Assembly: GCF_030272615.1 (NCBI RefSeq)
Contig: NC_081413.1
Location: 158,787,349-158,851,348, forward strand
Origin: Cryptomeria japonica
Lineage: Eukaryota > Streptophyta > Pinopsida > Cupressales > Cupressaceae
DNA: 64,000 bases
Direction of reading: 5' to 3'
In this document: one piece after another, positions 10,745-21,105 of the stretch
Position numbering within the stretch: position 1 is the first letter of the stretch
Layout of the letters: every line of letters starts with the position of its first letter
Notes under the pieces: model-generated
The model's input: the letters and a program-made list of their open reading frames with translations, nothing else
Databases searched by the model: none
What the model was told of the DNA's origin: nothing
Translations under genes and position numbers: made by a program

Positions 10745-11209
10745 AAGCGTCGTCTTAGAGCTCAGGCAGCTGCTTCTCAAACTTTGCAATCTCCAAAAAC
10801 ACCTTCAACAAGCATTATTCCATTTTCTCCTCAGCCGGACATTGAGCCTAAATCTCCTAAACATAAGATGCATGATGGTCTTGATCCGGTGCGAGTTAAA
10901 GATCCTATTTTTATAAATCTTGATGATGATATAGATGAAAATGTTATTCATGATGAAAATGTTACTCCTCTTGCTTCTGATAGTGAATATGAACTTGTTG
11001 ATGTTGATAACCATTTATCTAACGAATTTTCTAAAGCACTTATCCTAGCTCCTAGACAAGAACAATGTGGCTCAGAACATGAACATAGCCCTTGTTTGGA
11101 TCTTGTGATAGCTCCATCTGCTGTGTTGGATGTTCCTCCTCTAGCGTGTTCCCTGCCTTCCCGAAACATTGATCAGCAAGATCGGGGGGTAGATGACGTG
11201 CTAGACTAG
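10745..11209 (+). CDS. C-terminal tail of the Gag-Pro frame after an in-frame stop
   Basis: Reading continues in the same frame after the TGA at 10742-10744. An ATG-initiated stretch runs from 10784 to 11209 (141 codons). It begins basic and becomes acidic (NLDDDIDENVIHDENV). It contains no RT, RNase H or integrase motif and ends 745 bp before the 3' LTR. In a normal gypsy element pol would start here, so its absence marks the element as non-autonomous. This is probably the tail of the long polyprotein rather than a separate gene. Confidence 0.55.
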   Translation, partial: KRRLRAQAAASQTLQSPKTPSTSIIPFSPQPDIEPKSPKHKMHDGLDPVRVKDPIFINLDDDIDENVIHDENVTPLASDSEYELVDVDNHLSNEFSKALILAPRQEQCGSEHEHSPCLDLVIAPSAVLDVPPLACSLPSRNIDQQDRGVDDVLD

Positions 11210-11953
11210 TTACATTAGCATAGTTGACTCTCTCCCCCTCTCTTTTGTTACTTCTTCTATATGTTATTCTCATTCTTCTATTTGTTGTCCTTGGTGTTGT
11301 CTACTTGAGGACGATGCAAAGCATTGAGATCTCTCGATCTCTCTCATGTTGACTCAAAAGACACATGTGTTCCCTTCTTCTAGGTGACCTTCCTTGATTG
11401 GGGAATGAAGAACAATTATGCATACATACATATGATATATATACATGACTTATCATACAGCATACTAACCCCGAGGAAAGTGAAGTCACCTTGTGCTTTG
11501 TGTTTTGTGTCTATTATCCTTGGGCTTATCTCACACTTGGGGGCTAAATCCTTGCGATAACGTGCTCCTTTCCTTTCTCATTTCTTATGTGTATCACTAC
11601 GTTAAAACAATCACCCCCGGTGAGGCGTGTGCGATCACTTTAACGTAGGGGGGCATACATCCCGTTCATATCTTTTCAAGATACTTGAAAATTTCTTGGT
11701 AAATTTAACCTTGCCTTGAAAATTTTTGATATCTTTCTTGCATGACTCATAGTAAGGGAACCTTACTACTGACAGTCATGGTTCTCCCTCGTGATCTTCC
11801 CTTTTACTTTGTCAATCGAAGTCATAAGATCCTTAGTCCACTAGGGGCTTGGTGTATCTTTCCTCCTTGACGTGGTGAAAGTCTTTCAATGTTGTTTCCT
11901 TGTACTTTACCGGAAGTATGAGCATACATACTCCCGCTAAAGTGGGGGCTAAA
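11210..11953 (+). other. 3' untranslated region with polypurine tract
   Basis: There is no coding potential. 11600-11650 contains a short inverted repeat of ACGTTAAA/TTTAACGT flanking CCCCCGGTGAGG. The polypurine tract AAAGTGGGGGCTAAA (11939-11953) directly abuts the 3' LTR, as needed for plus-strand DNA priming. Confidence 0.75.
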
Positions 11954-13174
11954 TGTAGCGTCCTAAAATTGCGACACTTGCAATTTCGACTGCATTTCGG
12001 TCTTCACGATGGTGACGCAACATGCAACCTGAATGGAGACCCTGAAACTTGCTCACAACACTGAAAACTGCATTTTTCAAGCACCCTGGCCTGAACCTCC
12101 TTGCACCCTGCTGTCCCGGGAGGTGGGACCAGAGCGCCCAGCGCCCTGGTCCCTGGGTCCTATTTTGGGCCCGGTCTCCTAAGGGGCTCAAGTTTTTTTG
12201 TTTGCAATTTGGAAATTAACTTTCCCTGGTCGGCCTAAGGTCGGGAAAATCAGTCTATCAGCCCTAAATGACAAGTATATAAACTACATTTTTCTCTCTC
12301 ATTAGGGATATGAGGAGGATATGTGTACAAAGCGTGGAAATTATATTCAAGCATTCAAGCATTCAAGCATTCAAGCATTCCTTCAAGCAATTGATCATTT
12401 CAAGTCTCCATTCAAGGCTAAGTGTTGCATTCAAGACAAGGATTCAACCATTGAAGAGGAGATCACATACTACATGCTACAACATACAACATACAACATA
12501 CAACATCTAAACCTTTGCACATAAGGATACAAACATCCTTAGAACAAGGTATTAGTACTTGTTTTACAGTCATTTACATTTACAGCTCTTGCTCATTTCT
12601 TGGTTAATTCCAAAACCGGGGTTTGACCTAAAGGCAAACCCCCAATCCCTAACCCCCCAATCGTCTTCGCTTTTCTGTGTGTAGGTTGCAGGTACACGGC
12701 TGAAATTGGAGATCTGGAATCCTTGTGCAGAGACGAACAGATCCCCCTTCGTTTCGCGGATTTTTCGGAGGACCGTGGCGCCAGGCGCCATCGTCCCGAC
12801 AACTTTTGCTCAAATTTGCAGGACAGCGCCGTATCGACATTTTACTGCTAATTCCAGGTCCGCAGCTTCATCCTATAACCCGAACTCAGTTTATAAGCGA
12901 ATCTTTATGATTTTCTATGCATTCCTAGCTTAATTTCCTTAACAACATTCTTTACAAAAGAGGGTAGCCTTGCTTTCCTAACCCTTGAAATTCATTTAGC
13001 ATCCAATCTTGCATTGCGTGGGATTGGATCTTATGAGTTTCAACCCCTCTTTTGAATGTAAAGTCTCTCCCCTAAGTGAAAAACCATCGAATCCTAGTGA
13101 ACCTCCCTTCTCTCTCCTCGGAGTCGGAAGAGGGGAGAACAACTAGGGTTCGATCGCGATTTTTCCGCTTTACA
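11954..13174 (+). repeat. 3' LTR of gypsy-type element
   Basis: The LTR is 1221 bp and about 98% identical by eye to 5334-6585. Most differences are transitions, as expected for methylated repeat DNA. It has a single copy of the 31-bp GC-rich unit that is duplicated in the 5' LTR, and a TATA box at 12276-12283. It is followed by the target duplication CTAAT (13175-13179). Confidence 0.95.
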
Positions 13175-13179
13175 CTAAT

Positions 13180-13484
13180 TAAATAATTTTTAAAAATTAT
13201 TTAACTATTTAGCAATTGAATTTAATTAAATAATAAATATTATTTAATTAAAGGTATTAAATCACAATTAATTAAATGTTAGATATTTAATTAATATAAG
13301 AAAAGGGTTAAATTATTAATTGATGAAGATAGATTTGGAAATTGAATAATTAGTAATGTTGAAAGGTGATAATTAAATTAATTCAGAAGAATAAGAATTA
13401 GCTTAACTAAATAATTAAAGAATTATTTAACTAATAGGATGAATAATTAGTGTGTTATCGATGAGACATTTTTAGGTGTCTACA
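13180..13484 (-). repeat. 3' LTR of LARD element, proximal part
   Basis: This continues the LTR interrupted at 5333. It aligns with about 20838-21105, both being AATTAAATAATTT-rich and ending in GGTGTCTACA. The uninterrupted copy at 20838-20842 shows the intact CTAAT insertion site, so it serves as a paralogous empty site. Confidence 0.85.
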
Positions 13485-15049
13485 TTTGCCCCTCTTTGAG
13501 ACAATGTTGGAACAACGTTGTTTCAAAGAAAATGAAAGATTTTCTTGCTCCAGTGTGCCCTGGTGACGATTAAGGTGTAATTATGCCCCCTCGAAAAAGT
13601 GGTTGAAAAATTATGGAATTGTGACCAATTTAACAATACTATGATATTGAGTAATAGTTTCCAATTTTACGCGATTTCAAGTCCGTTTGATTGACCTACA
13701 AGTGTGTTGAAATTTAGGGAGACCATGACCGTCAAAGAGAGAAAACCCATAATTTTGAACTACAAATAAAAATTTCACCCATTCATTTGCTCATTTGCTT
13801 TCATTTGATTTCGTAGGTTTTTTTTTATGTTTTTTGATATTTATGCGAGTATTTGAGTGTGATGGCTGGCTACAAAGAGCGACTTCGCCTATCTGAGCAG
13901 ATTCAATCATACCAAAGACTAGCTGGCACTAGAGGAATGGTATGTTTCCAAAAACATTTGCTCATTTTTTGCCTAATATTTCAATTTTTCCAGTTTTTAT
14001 ACAGCAGACAAAAATCACAAATATTTATACATCAGACCAAAAGAAAGTACTGCTTGGGTCATTCCCTTCTAAAACCAATGAGGTTCCAAAAGGAAAACCC
14101 TAATTTCTAAAAAAATAAAATTGAGCGTCGTTAACACTTTTCTCTTGCACCCAGGTCCACAAAAGCTAGGGTAAAGGATAGTGTGTGTTAACAGTAGGAC
14201 CACTCTAGACAAAGACCAACTACTCAAAAATTATTTCCCTTAAGATATTGCAATGTGTGAGATAATCTACTCATAAGCCAGGTGCATGTCCTTTTTAAAC
14301 CCAAAATTGAATTGTGAAATTCGCATGTTCATGTCAATTTTAAGCACCAAATCCAAAAGAGAATCCATGCATGTCCATTTTAAGGACCAAACGAGATATG
14401 AATTGCATGCATGTTCATTTTAAGCACCAAAATCCAAGTGTGAACTAAAATCTAAGAGATCTCGCAATCACACATGTTAGTAGTTTCACAAAAATCTTCA
14501 ACCGATCGAGCCTTCTTTGTTTTTCCCACCACACTTTATAGACAAAATATCAATACCACCAGAAAAATAGAGAAAGAAACAAAAAACCTCCTATTTTACT
14601 AGATGAATGTGAAATACTAGCTAAACGAATGTGACATGCTATCTATACTAATGCAAATTTCTTACTATACTCATGTGAATTACTGACAATATGAATGCAA
14701 ATTACTGACAATATGAATATGAAATGTTGTTAATATTGATGCAAAATAGAAAGCAGAATGGGAAACAAAACTTAAGAAAACCTGCAAAAATCAAAAATTA
14801 GAATAGAATTATCAAAAAATAGAAAGAGATAGAATCTCAAAGTTGTCCCCTGTATTGCCTTGTATCTTCAAATATATCCAAGGACAATTTTGCAATAGCA
14901 ATAGAAGGCAATCTAATAATGTTGCTCTTTTTCAGTTAACTCTGCCTTTAAAGCTCGCTAGAAATTATTTTGTTGTCTCCTTTGTTCATCCTTCCTCCTA
15001 GACCCTAAAATCCTAAGTATCACTTTGGAATCCATAAGATTAGATGCAT
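13485..15049 (-). other. Internal region of LARD element, 3' half, with polypurine tract
   Basis: The plus strand reads TTTGCCCCTCTTTG (13485-13498), so the minus strand has CAAAGAGGGGCAAA directly before the 3' LTR, a good polypurine tract. The rest is gene-free. 14590-14750 holds degenerate repeats of about 22-25 bp built on GAATGTGAAATACTG. The stretch 14240-14960 resembles 42480-43150, the leader of the Tat element, which links the two families. The small plus ORF at 13853-14110 has no recognisable domain. Confidence 0.7.
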
Positions 15050-15054
15050 GTTAG

Positions 15055-16257
15055 TGTTAGGATAACCAGTGGACAATAGAGAGGGGGGGTGAATCAGTTG
15101 TCAACAAACTATACAACTTTAAGCATACAAAACCTTTTATCAGAATGCATAAACCAAATACTAAAATAGCAGATATAACAATTAAGCATAAACATAAATC
15201 ACAAAACACCGTGATTTGTACGTGGAAAACCGAGTAAAGGGAAAAACCATGTTGGGAAGCCTATCCACGGTCGGTTAATACTTATGCAACAAGTATGTGA
15301 ATACAATAAGAGGGGCCTGCACATGTAGGAAGGCCAACAGCCTAGAGCGCACTACTCATCACAAAAGGAGCCTCACTGACTACAAAATAAATCCAGACTA
15401 GAATCCAGAAATATGAATGAACTGCAAGAATAGAATCTCCTATGCATAAGTACAATTCTGGTTAACCTCAATACCAGAGGTCTTAAACCTCTTTTACAAA
15501 CCCAATTTGATCACCTATGATCGACCAAAACCTCTGCATATGATTACAACTTTATTTGCACACAGATAATCCCATAACCTTTCCCTACCACATATATGAT
15601 CTACAAAGAGATTTTACATTATATTTATACCAACCCGGGACCTAAACAATTAGGTCGACCACCTAAAAGATAATACACTAGATCTGTTACATAATCCCAC
15701 AAACCAATGATAAACCAAGTCGGCCTAAGACCAAAATAACATAAACCAAACAATAAATCCAATCGATGATGCATCGAGAGCATCAACCAACACGTTACAT
15801 AAACCGGTCCATAACCTAACGGAATAACCATCAGACCCAAAATAGATCCCATAAGACAAATGAAACACCACAAACAACTGGAACATGAACATGATAACCA
15901 TCAACATCCTGGTAATCTTCTAGAAGTTGCACCAACACCACTTATCAGATTCATCAAAAGGTCTTCAATAAAGCGTTGTTGGTAAAACCTTCATCGGTAA
16001 CCAAAAGGCTTACTAGAACATATGATAGCATCCAGATCATCAAATCCCAAACCAAATAAATGTGATACACATCAAGAACACATGAATAACCAATCCAAAC
16101 CAATTCCAATAGCCGGACCAAAACTGGAGACAAATCTCCAGATCAACATCAAAGACCAACCACTCTACTAGAAGCCGGTAGACAGAAACACAACTAGTGT
16201 TGACATAAATGATAAACATCAATGCAACACATAATCAATTCCTCCAAATTTCCAACA
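15055..16257 (-). repeat. 3' LTR of copia element
   Basis: The LTR is 1203 bp. On the plus strand it starts TGTTAGGATAACC and ends TTTCCAACA. It is the same family as 18310-19620 and the solo LTR at 32906-34137. A G-run follows the start (about 15078-15087), which is a C-run near the LTR 3' end on the coding strand. ORFs at 15625-15907 and 16040-16401 are shared by all copies of this LTR and are not genes. Confidence 0.93.
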
Positions 16258-16272
16258 ATATCCCCCTTTGGC
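16258..16272 (-). other. Polypurine tract of copia element
   Basis: The plus strand ATATCCCCCTTTGGC corresponds to minus-strand CCAAAGGGGGATAT immediately before the 3' LTR. This is the standard plus-strand primer of copia elements. Confidence 0.85.
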
Positions 16273-16624
16273 ATTGATGGCAACACTAGATGTGAAAAAC
16301 ATCCAAGTGCCAAGAAGTGCCAAACAAGTCTCCACCAAAGGAAGACATCCAACAATCTCCCCAAAATGATATGACAATGAAGTTCTGAACCAATAGACCA
16401 AACTCCCCCTATGAATGATATCTCGGTTAAGCTCTATTTTTCACATAAATATCTCTCCCCTTTTGACATCAATGTCAGAAATCTAACATAAACATCAAAG
16501 AAAAGTCATAAAACCTTTGAACCATACAGGTGACTACTCCCCTTGAGTAGTAGCACCAACACATCAATCTGGAATGAATGATAGTTCTGATAATGCATGT
16601 CGGACTGATGCCAGTCAGCATCAC

Positions 16625-18208
16625 TCAAGTCTCTATCGGAGGGGTAGAAACTCCCAATCTTTCTCTGAAGTAATCAAATAATTCCTTAGGAAAATGTTTA
16701 GCGAAGATATTTGCAATTTGTTGTTTAGTGTTCACATAAACCAGTCTAACTTCACTTGCTTCCACCTTCTCCTTCAGAAAATTATACTTGATCGAAATGT
16801 GCTTAGTCTTAGAATGAAATACCTAAATCTTTGATATGTCAATAGCAGCAGAGTTATTATAGTGAATAACTAACGGTTCATTACAATCCACCCTTATATC
16901 CTTCAATATTTTCTTCATCCATACAACTTGTGTACAGTTAGTAGCAGCATCAACATACTCAACTTTAGCAGTAGATAAAGAAGTACATGATTGTTTCTTG
17001 TTGATCCATGAAACAAGTTTCTTTCCAAGAAAGAAAGCTCCACCAGATGTTCTCTTTCAGTCATCAACATCTCCAGCCCAATCGGCATCTGTATATGAAC
17101 ATAGTGTAAAGTCATCATTTTTAGGATACCACAAACCATACTCAGTTGTTCCTTGCAAATACCTAAAAATCCTTTTCACCGCACCCTCATGATTCTCTCT
17201 AGGATCACTCTGATATCTTGATACAATACAAATTGCATTCATTATATCTGGTCTAGTCTGAGTCAGATATAACAAACCTCCAATCATAGATTTATACCTT
17301 CTAGGATTTATGGGAGTTGATGCATCATTCTTTGTCAATTTCTCACTTGTAACCATAGGGGTACCAACCGGTTTGGAATTTCCTATACCAAATTTCTTCA
17401 ACAACTCTCTAGCATAATTAGTTTGATAGATGAAAATACCTTTATCATTCTGAGTAATATGCAAACCTAAGAAATTTCATCTCCCCAATCATAGACATCT
17501 CAAATTCATTCTTCATATTTTTAGAGAATTCCATACATAACTTATCCTCACCTCCAAATATGATATCATCAACAAATACTTCAACAATCAATATGTCATC
17601 ATCAGTAATCTTATAATATAAGTTATTGTCAACATTACCTTTAGTGAAACCAAGCTTCAAAATATATTTTTCTAATCTATCATACCAAGCTCTAGGGGCT
17701 TGTTTCAATCCATATAAAAAATTTCTTAACCTGCAAACCATGGTTTTGTCATTTGAAAGTAAAAATCCATCAGGTTGCTTAGTGTAAACTTCCTCTTCAA
17801 GAACTCCATTCAAAAATGCACACTTAACGTCCATCTAATAAACCTTGTATTTCTTATGGGCAGCATAAGCAAGAAATAATCTCATAGCTTCTATCCTAGC
17901 TACTAGAGAAAAGTCTCAACATAATCAATTCCTTCCTTCTAAGAATATCCTGTACATACCAATCTAGCTTTATTCCTCACAACTTGTCCATCCTCATTCA
18001 ATTTATTCCTAAAAACCCATTTAGTTCTAACAACATTCTTATTTTTAGGCTGGGGAACTAAAGTCCATGTGTTGTTCTTCTCAATCTGATATAATTCCTC
18101 TTCCATAGCTCTCATCCAGCATTCATCTTTACAAGCTTCAATAATTGATGTCAGATCAACTTGAAAAATTAAATATACCTCATCAGTTGTCAACCTTCTT
18201 CTTGTCAT
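16625..18208 (-). pseudogene. Copia reverse transcriptase-RNase H, broken
   Basis: The minus strand reads, in order: an RT entry segment (18208-17939) with WTLVPQPKNKNVVRTKWVF and ARLVCTGYS; an RT core (17834-17445) with MDVKCAFLNGVLEEEVY, GLKQAPRAWYDRLEKY and the active-site segment VFVDDIIFGG; a connection (17464-17057) with YARELLKKFGIGNSKPVGTP, GGLLYLTQTRPDI and the RNase H start YTDADWAGDVDD; then, in broken frame, the RNase H end down to STPPIET and a stop at 16625. Frames shift between 17939 and 17834 and around 17450, and a stop follows DVDD. In an intact element this part copies RNA into DNA and degrades the template. Here it is a non-functional relic. Confidence 0.93.
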
Positions 18209-18295
18209 TACTCCTTTGTTTGTGTCTCCAATGATATGATCTTCTGAATGATTTAACCTTACATACCTAGGAGTCTTCTAGCTTTCTGTTCCTCT

Positions 18296-18307
18296 GCTCT
18301 GATACCA
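18296..18307 (-). other. Primer binding site, initiator tRNA-Met
   Basis: The minus strand reads TGGTATCAGAGC two bases after the 5' LTR, the standard plant copia primer site complementary to the 3' end of initiator tRNA-Met. Confidence 0.93.
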
Positions 18308-18309
18308 AT

Positions 18310-19620
18310 TGTTAGGATAACCTGTGGACAACTGAGAGGGGGGGGGGGGAGGGGGGGTGAATCAGTTGTCAACAAATTATACAAATTTAAGGATGCAAAA
18401 CCTTTTATCAGAATGCATAAACCAAATACCAAAATAGAAAATATAATAATTAAGCATAAACATAAATCACAGAATAATTACCAACCATCCATAACATAGA
18501 ACACCATGATTTATACATGGAAAACCCGGTAAAGGGAAAAACCACAGTGGGAAGCCTACTCACAGTTAGATAATACTTCTTTAGCAAGTATGTGATTATA
18601 ATAAGAGGGGCATGCACATGTAGGAATACCAACACCCTAGAGTGCACTTCTCATCACAAAAGGAGCCTCACTGACTACAAAATAAATCCAAACTACAATC
18701 CGGAAAGATGAAAGAACTGCAAGAATAGAATCTCCTATGCCCGAGTATAGTTCTGGTTAAGCTCAATACTAGAGGTCTTAAACCTCTTTTACAAAGCCAA
18801 TTCAATCACCTATGATTGACCAAAACCTCTGCATATGATTACAACTTTACTCGCACACAGATAATCCCATAACCTTTTCCTACCACATATATGAGCTACA
18901 AAGAGATCTTACATTATATTTATACCAACCCAAGACCTAAACAATTAGGTCGGCCACATAAAAGATAATACAATAAATCTATTACATAATCCTGCAAACC
19001 AGTGATAAACCAAGTTGGTGTAAGACCAAAACAACATAAACCAAACAATAAATCCAACTAGTGACGCATCGGGAGCATCAACCAACACGTTACATAAACC
19101 AGTTCATAACCTAACAGAATAACCATCAGACCAAAAATAGGTCGCCATAAGCCAAATGAAACACCACGAATAACTGGAACATGAACATGATAACCATCAA
19201 CATCCTGATAACCTTCGAGAAGTCGCACCAATACCACTTATCAGATTCATCAAAAGATCTTCAACAAAGTGCTACCAGTAAAACCCTGACTAGTAACCAA
19301 AAGGCTTACTAGAACATATGATAGCATCCATATCTTCAAATCCCAAACCAACTAAATGTGATACACATCAGGAACACATGAATAACCAATCCAAACCAAT
19401 TCCAATAGCTGGACCAAAATCGGAGACAAATCTCCAGATAAACATCAAAGACCAACCACTCTACCAGAAGCTGGTAGATAGAAAAATAGCTAGTGTTGGC
19501 ATCAATGACAAACCTCAATGCAACACATAATCAATTCCTTCAACTATTTTTCACATTTAGTGTTGTCATCAATGACAAACATCAATGCAACACATAATCA
19601 ATTCCTCCAAATTGCCAACA
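18310..19620 (-). repeat. 5' LTR of copia element
   Basis: The LTR is 1311 bp, longer than its partner because a terminal segment is duplicated: the 67-bp stretch starting TAGTGTTGGCATCAATGA at 19491 is repeated from 19558. A G-rich run at 18339-18357 has expanded relative to the other copies. The distal end CCAACA at 19620 is followed by the target duplication GTTAG. Confidence 0.93.
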
Positions 19621-19625
19621 GTTAG

Positions 19626-20013
19626 GCAACCTATGAAAGTAATATTAAATTTCCCAAAATTAAAAATTAAATGTAGAATTAAATTAGAAAATAGAATTAC
19701 AAACACATATAATAAAACTAAATGACTGAAAATCTATTCTAGACGAATGTGAAGTGTATTAAGAATGTATGCGACATAGGTAATGAACGAATGCAAATTT
19801 CTCCAAGGACAGATGCAAGACATAATATGGACAAATGCAGAAAGATTTATGGTCGAATGCAACACAAGGTGTGGAAGAATGTGAAATTAGTTGCACGCCT
19901 ACGAAAATCTGTACAAAAACTTCCAAAAATTTGTATGAAAACCCACAAACCTGCAAAAACATAGAAAACGAAAGAAAAATCAGTAGTTGTAGGTTCACGT
20001 TGGGTTCACCAAA
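19626..20013 (-). other. Internal region of LARD element with tRNA-Trp primer site
   Basis: This is the 5' leader of the LARD element on the minus strand. The primer site complementary to tRNA-Trp is at 19994-20011 (plus strand TTCACGTTGGGTTCACCA), two bases from the LTR. Short degenerate repeats of the AATGCAAATTTC type continue those at 14590-14750 across the copia insertion. There is no coding potential. Overlapping ORFs on both strands here are chance. Confidence 0.75.
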
Positions 20014-21105
20014 TGTTTATCAATAAACTTCACCATAGCTAACTAGAATCAAATAGGAAATCATGAGTCCTATCTAGCTAATGAATTCTAAATAAATATC
20101 AATGAAAGTATGCATGCATGACAAAAAGGATATAAAATAAATCAATCAAAACACCCTTTTTATATAGATTCAAATCGCTTCCATTGTTCTTCTCTTCTTT
20201 GAGTAATGTTGTCTCTCAGATAATGTGTTGTTAACCTACAAAATGGCACAAATATTCAAATTTCGTGATTGTTAAAAATAGAGGATTGATGCTGAATTTA
20301 TAGATTTTGGGAGGAGATTGATTGAGGGGTGGAACTCAAGTGATCTCACATGCTAATTGATAGTTGTACCAGGTTGATTGGGAGGTGGAACTCAATTGAT
20401 TGAATTGTTAATTAAATAGATTGAATAGATAATTGAGTTAACTGGGGAGATGATTGACTGAATGATTTTTGGAAAAAAAAATTGATTGAGATAGAAAAAG
20501 GTGATTGGAGAGATAATTGAGTTAACTGATTTGATTGATCAGTTATAAATTTAGCATGTGTTGTAGAATTTTTTAATTTAAATTCAATTTTCATTTGCAT
20601 GTAAGTTGAACTTGATTTAGAAATTCAATTTTATTTTGCATGATATTGAATTTAGATTTAGAAATTCAATTTGATTTTGCATATTGAATTTGATTTTCGA
20701 ATCATGAAATTAAAATGCACATGTATCTGAAATTAGAATTTGGGGGAATTGGAATGTGAATTTGATTTAGAAGAATATTGGAACTAGATGAAATTAGAAT
20801 TTGGGGATTTGGATTTTGAATTAGAAGAATTAATTAGCTAATTAAACAATTTAAAGAAATTATTTAACTATTTAGAAATTGAATTTAATTAAATAATAAA
20901 GATTATTTAATTAAAGGTAGTAAATCACAGTTAATTAAATATTAGATATTTAATTCATATAAGAAAAGGGTTAAATGATTAATTGATCAAGATAGATTTG
21001 GAAATTGAATAATTAGTAATGTTGAAAGGTGATGATTAAAGAATTATTTAACTAATGGGACGAATAATTAGTTTGTTATTGACGAGACATGTTTAGGTGT
21101 CTACA
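20014..21105 (-). repeat. 5' LTR of LARD element (uninterrupted copy)
   Basis: The LTR is 1092 bp, with plus strand TGTTTATCA...GGTGTCTACA. It is the intact counterpart of 4470-5333 plus 13180-13484 and is related to about 43490-45004. It contains the undisturbed CTAAT site (20838-20842) used by the gypsy insertion in the other copy. It is rich in ATTGATTGA and AATTAAATAATT words. Confidence 0.85.

Larger units (their letters stand above)
5334..13174 (+). mobile_element. Young Ty3/gypsy-type element with gag-pro but no pol
   Basis: It is a complete 7.8-kb LTR element. It has LTRs starting TGTAGCG and ending TTTACA, a tRNA-Trp primer site at 6589-6606, a leader, one long gag-protease frame (7766-11209) with two in-frame stops, a 3' untranslated region, and a polypurine tract at 11939-11953. 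The target duplication CTAAT is perfect (5329-5333 and 13175-13179). No RT, RNase H or integrase is present between the protease region and the 3' LTR. The LTRs differ at roughly two dozen positions by eye (about 98% identical) plus one 31-bp indel, so the insertion is fairly recent. It must depend on another element for reverse transcription. Confidence 0.93.
15055..19620 (-). mobile_element. Ty1/copia element with gag-protease-integrase deleted
   Basis: The minus-strand element has LTRs with TGTTGG...CTAACA ends, a classical initiator-Met primer site, a polypurine tract, and a perfect 5-bp target duplication GTTAG (15050-15054 and 19621-19625). Between the LTRs only about 2.05 kb remains. 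It goes directly from the primer site into the N-terminal part of reverse transcriptase, so gag, protease, integrase and the start of RT are missing. The remaining RT-RNase H has several stops and frameshifts. It is inserted in the internal region of the LARD element. Confidence 0.95.
4470..21105 (-). mobile_element. LARD-like non-autonomous LTR element, split by two insertions
   Basis: The minus-strand element begins with TGTAGACACC at 21105 and ends with ...AAACA at 4470. Its 5' LTR is 20014-21105. A primer binding site complementary to the 3' end of plant tRNA-Trp lies at 19994-20011. The 3' LTR is 4470-5333 plus 13180-13484, and a polypurine tract abuts it at 13485-13498. The flanking pentamers are AAGAG (4465-4469) and GAGAG (21106-21110), a target duplication with one mismatch. 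Without the two nested insertions the element is about 4.2 kb, with about 2 kb of internal sequence that has no gag, protease, RT or integrase. The LTR and the leader next to the primer site resemble those of the Tat-type element ending at 45004, its likely mobilising partner. Confidence 0.82.

Noticed and set aside
9676-10789. Minus-strand ORFs opposite gag-protease
   Set aside because: Shadows of a long coding frame on the plus strand; the Arg-rich composition is typical of antisense frames.
15625-16401. Hydrophobic ORFs in the copia LTR
   Set aside because: They recur, shifted or reversed, in every copy of the LTR, with no conservation of frame.
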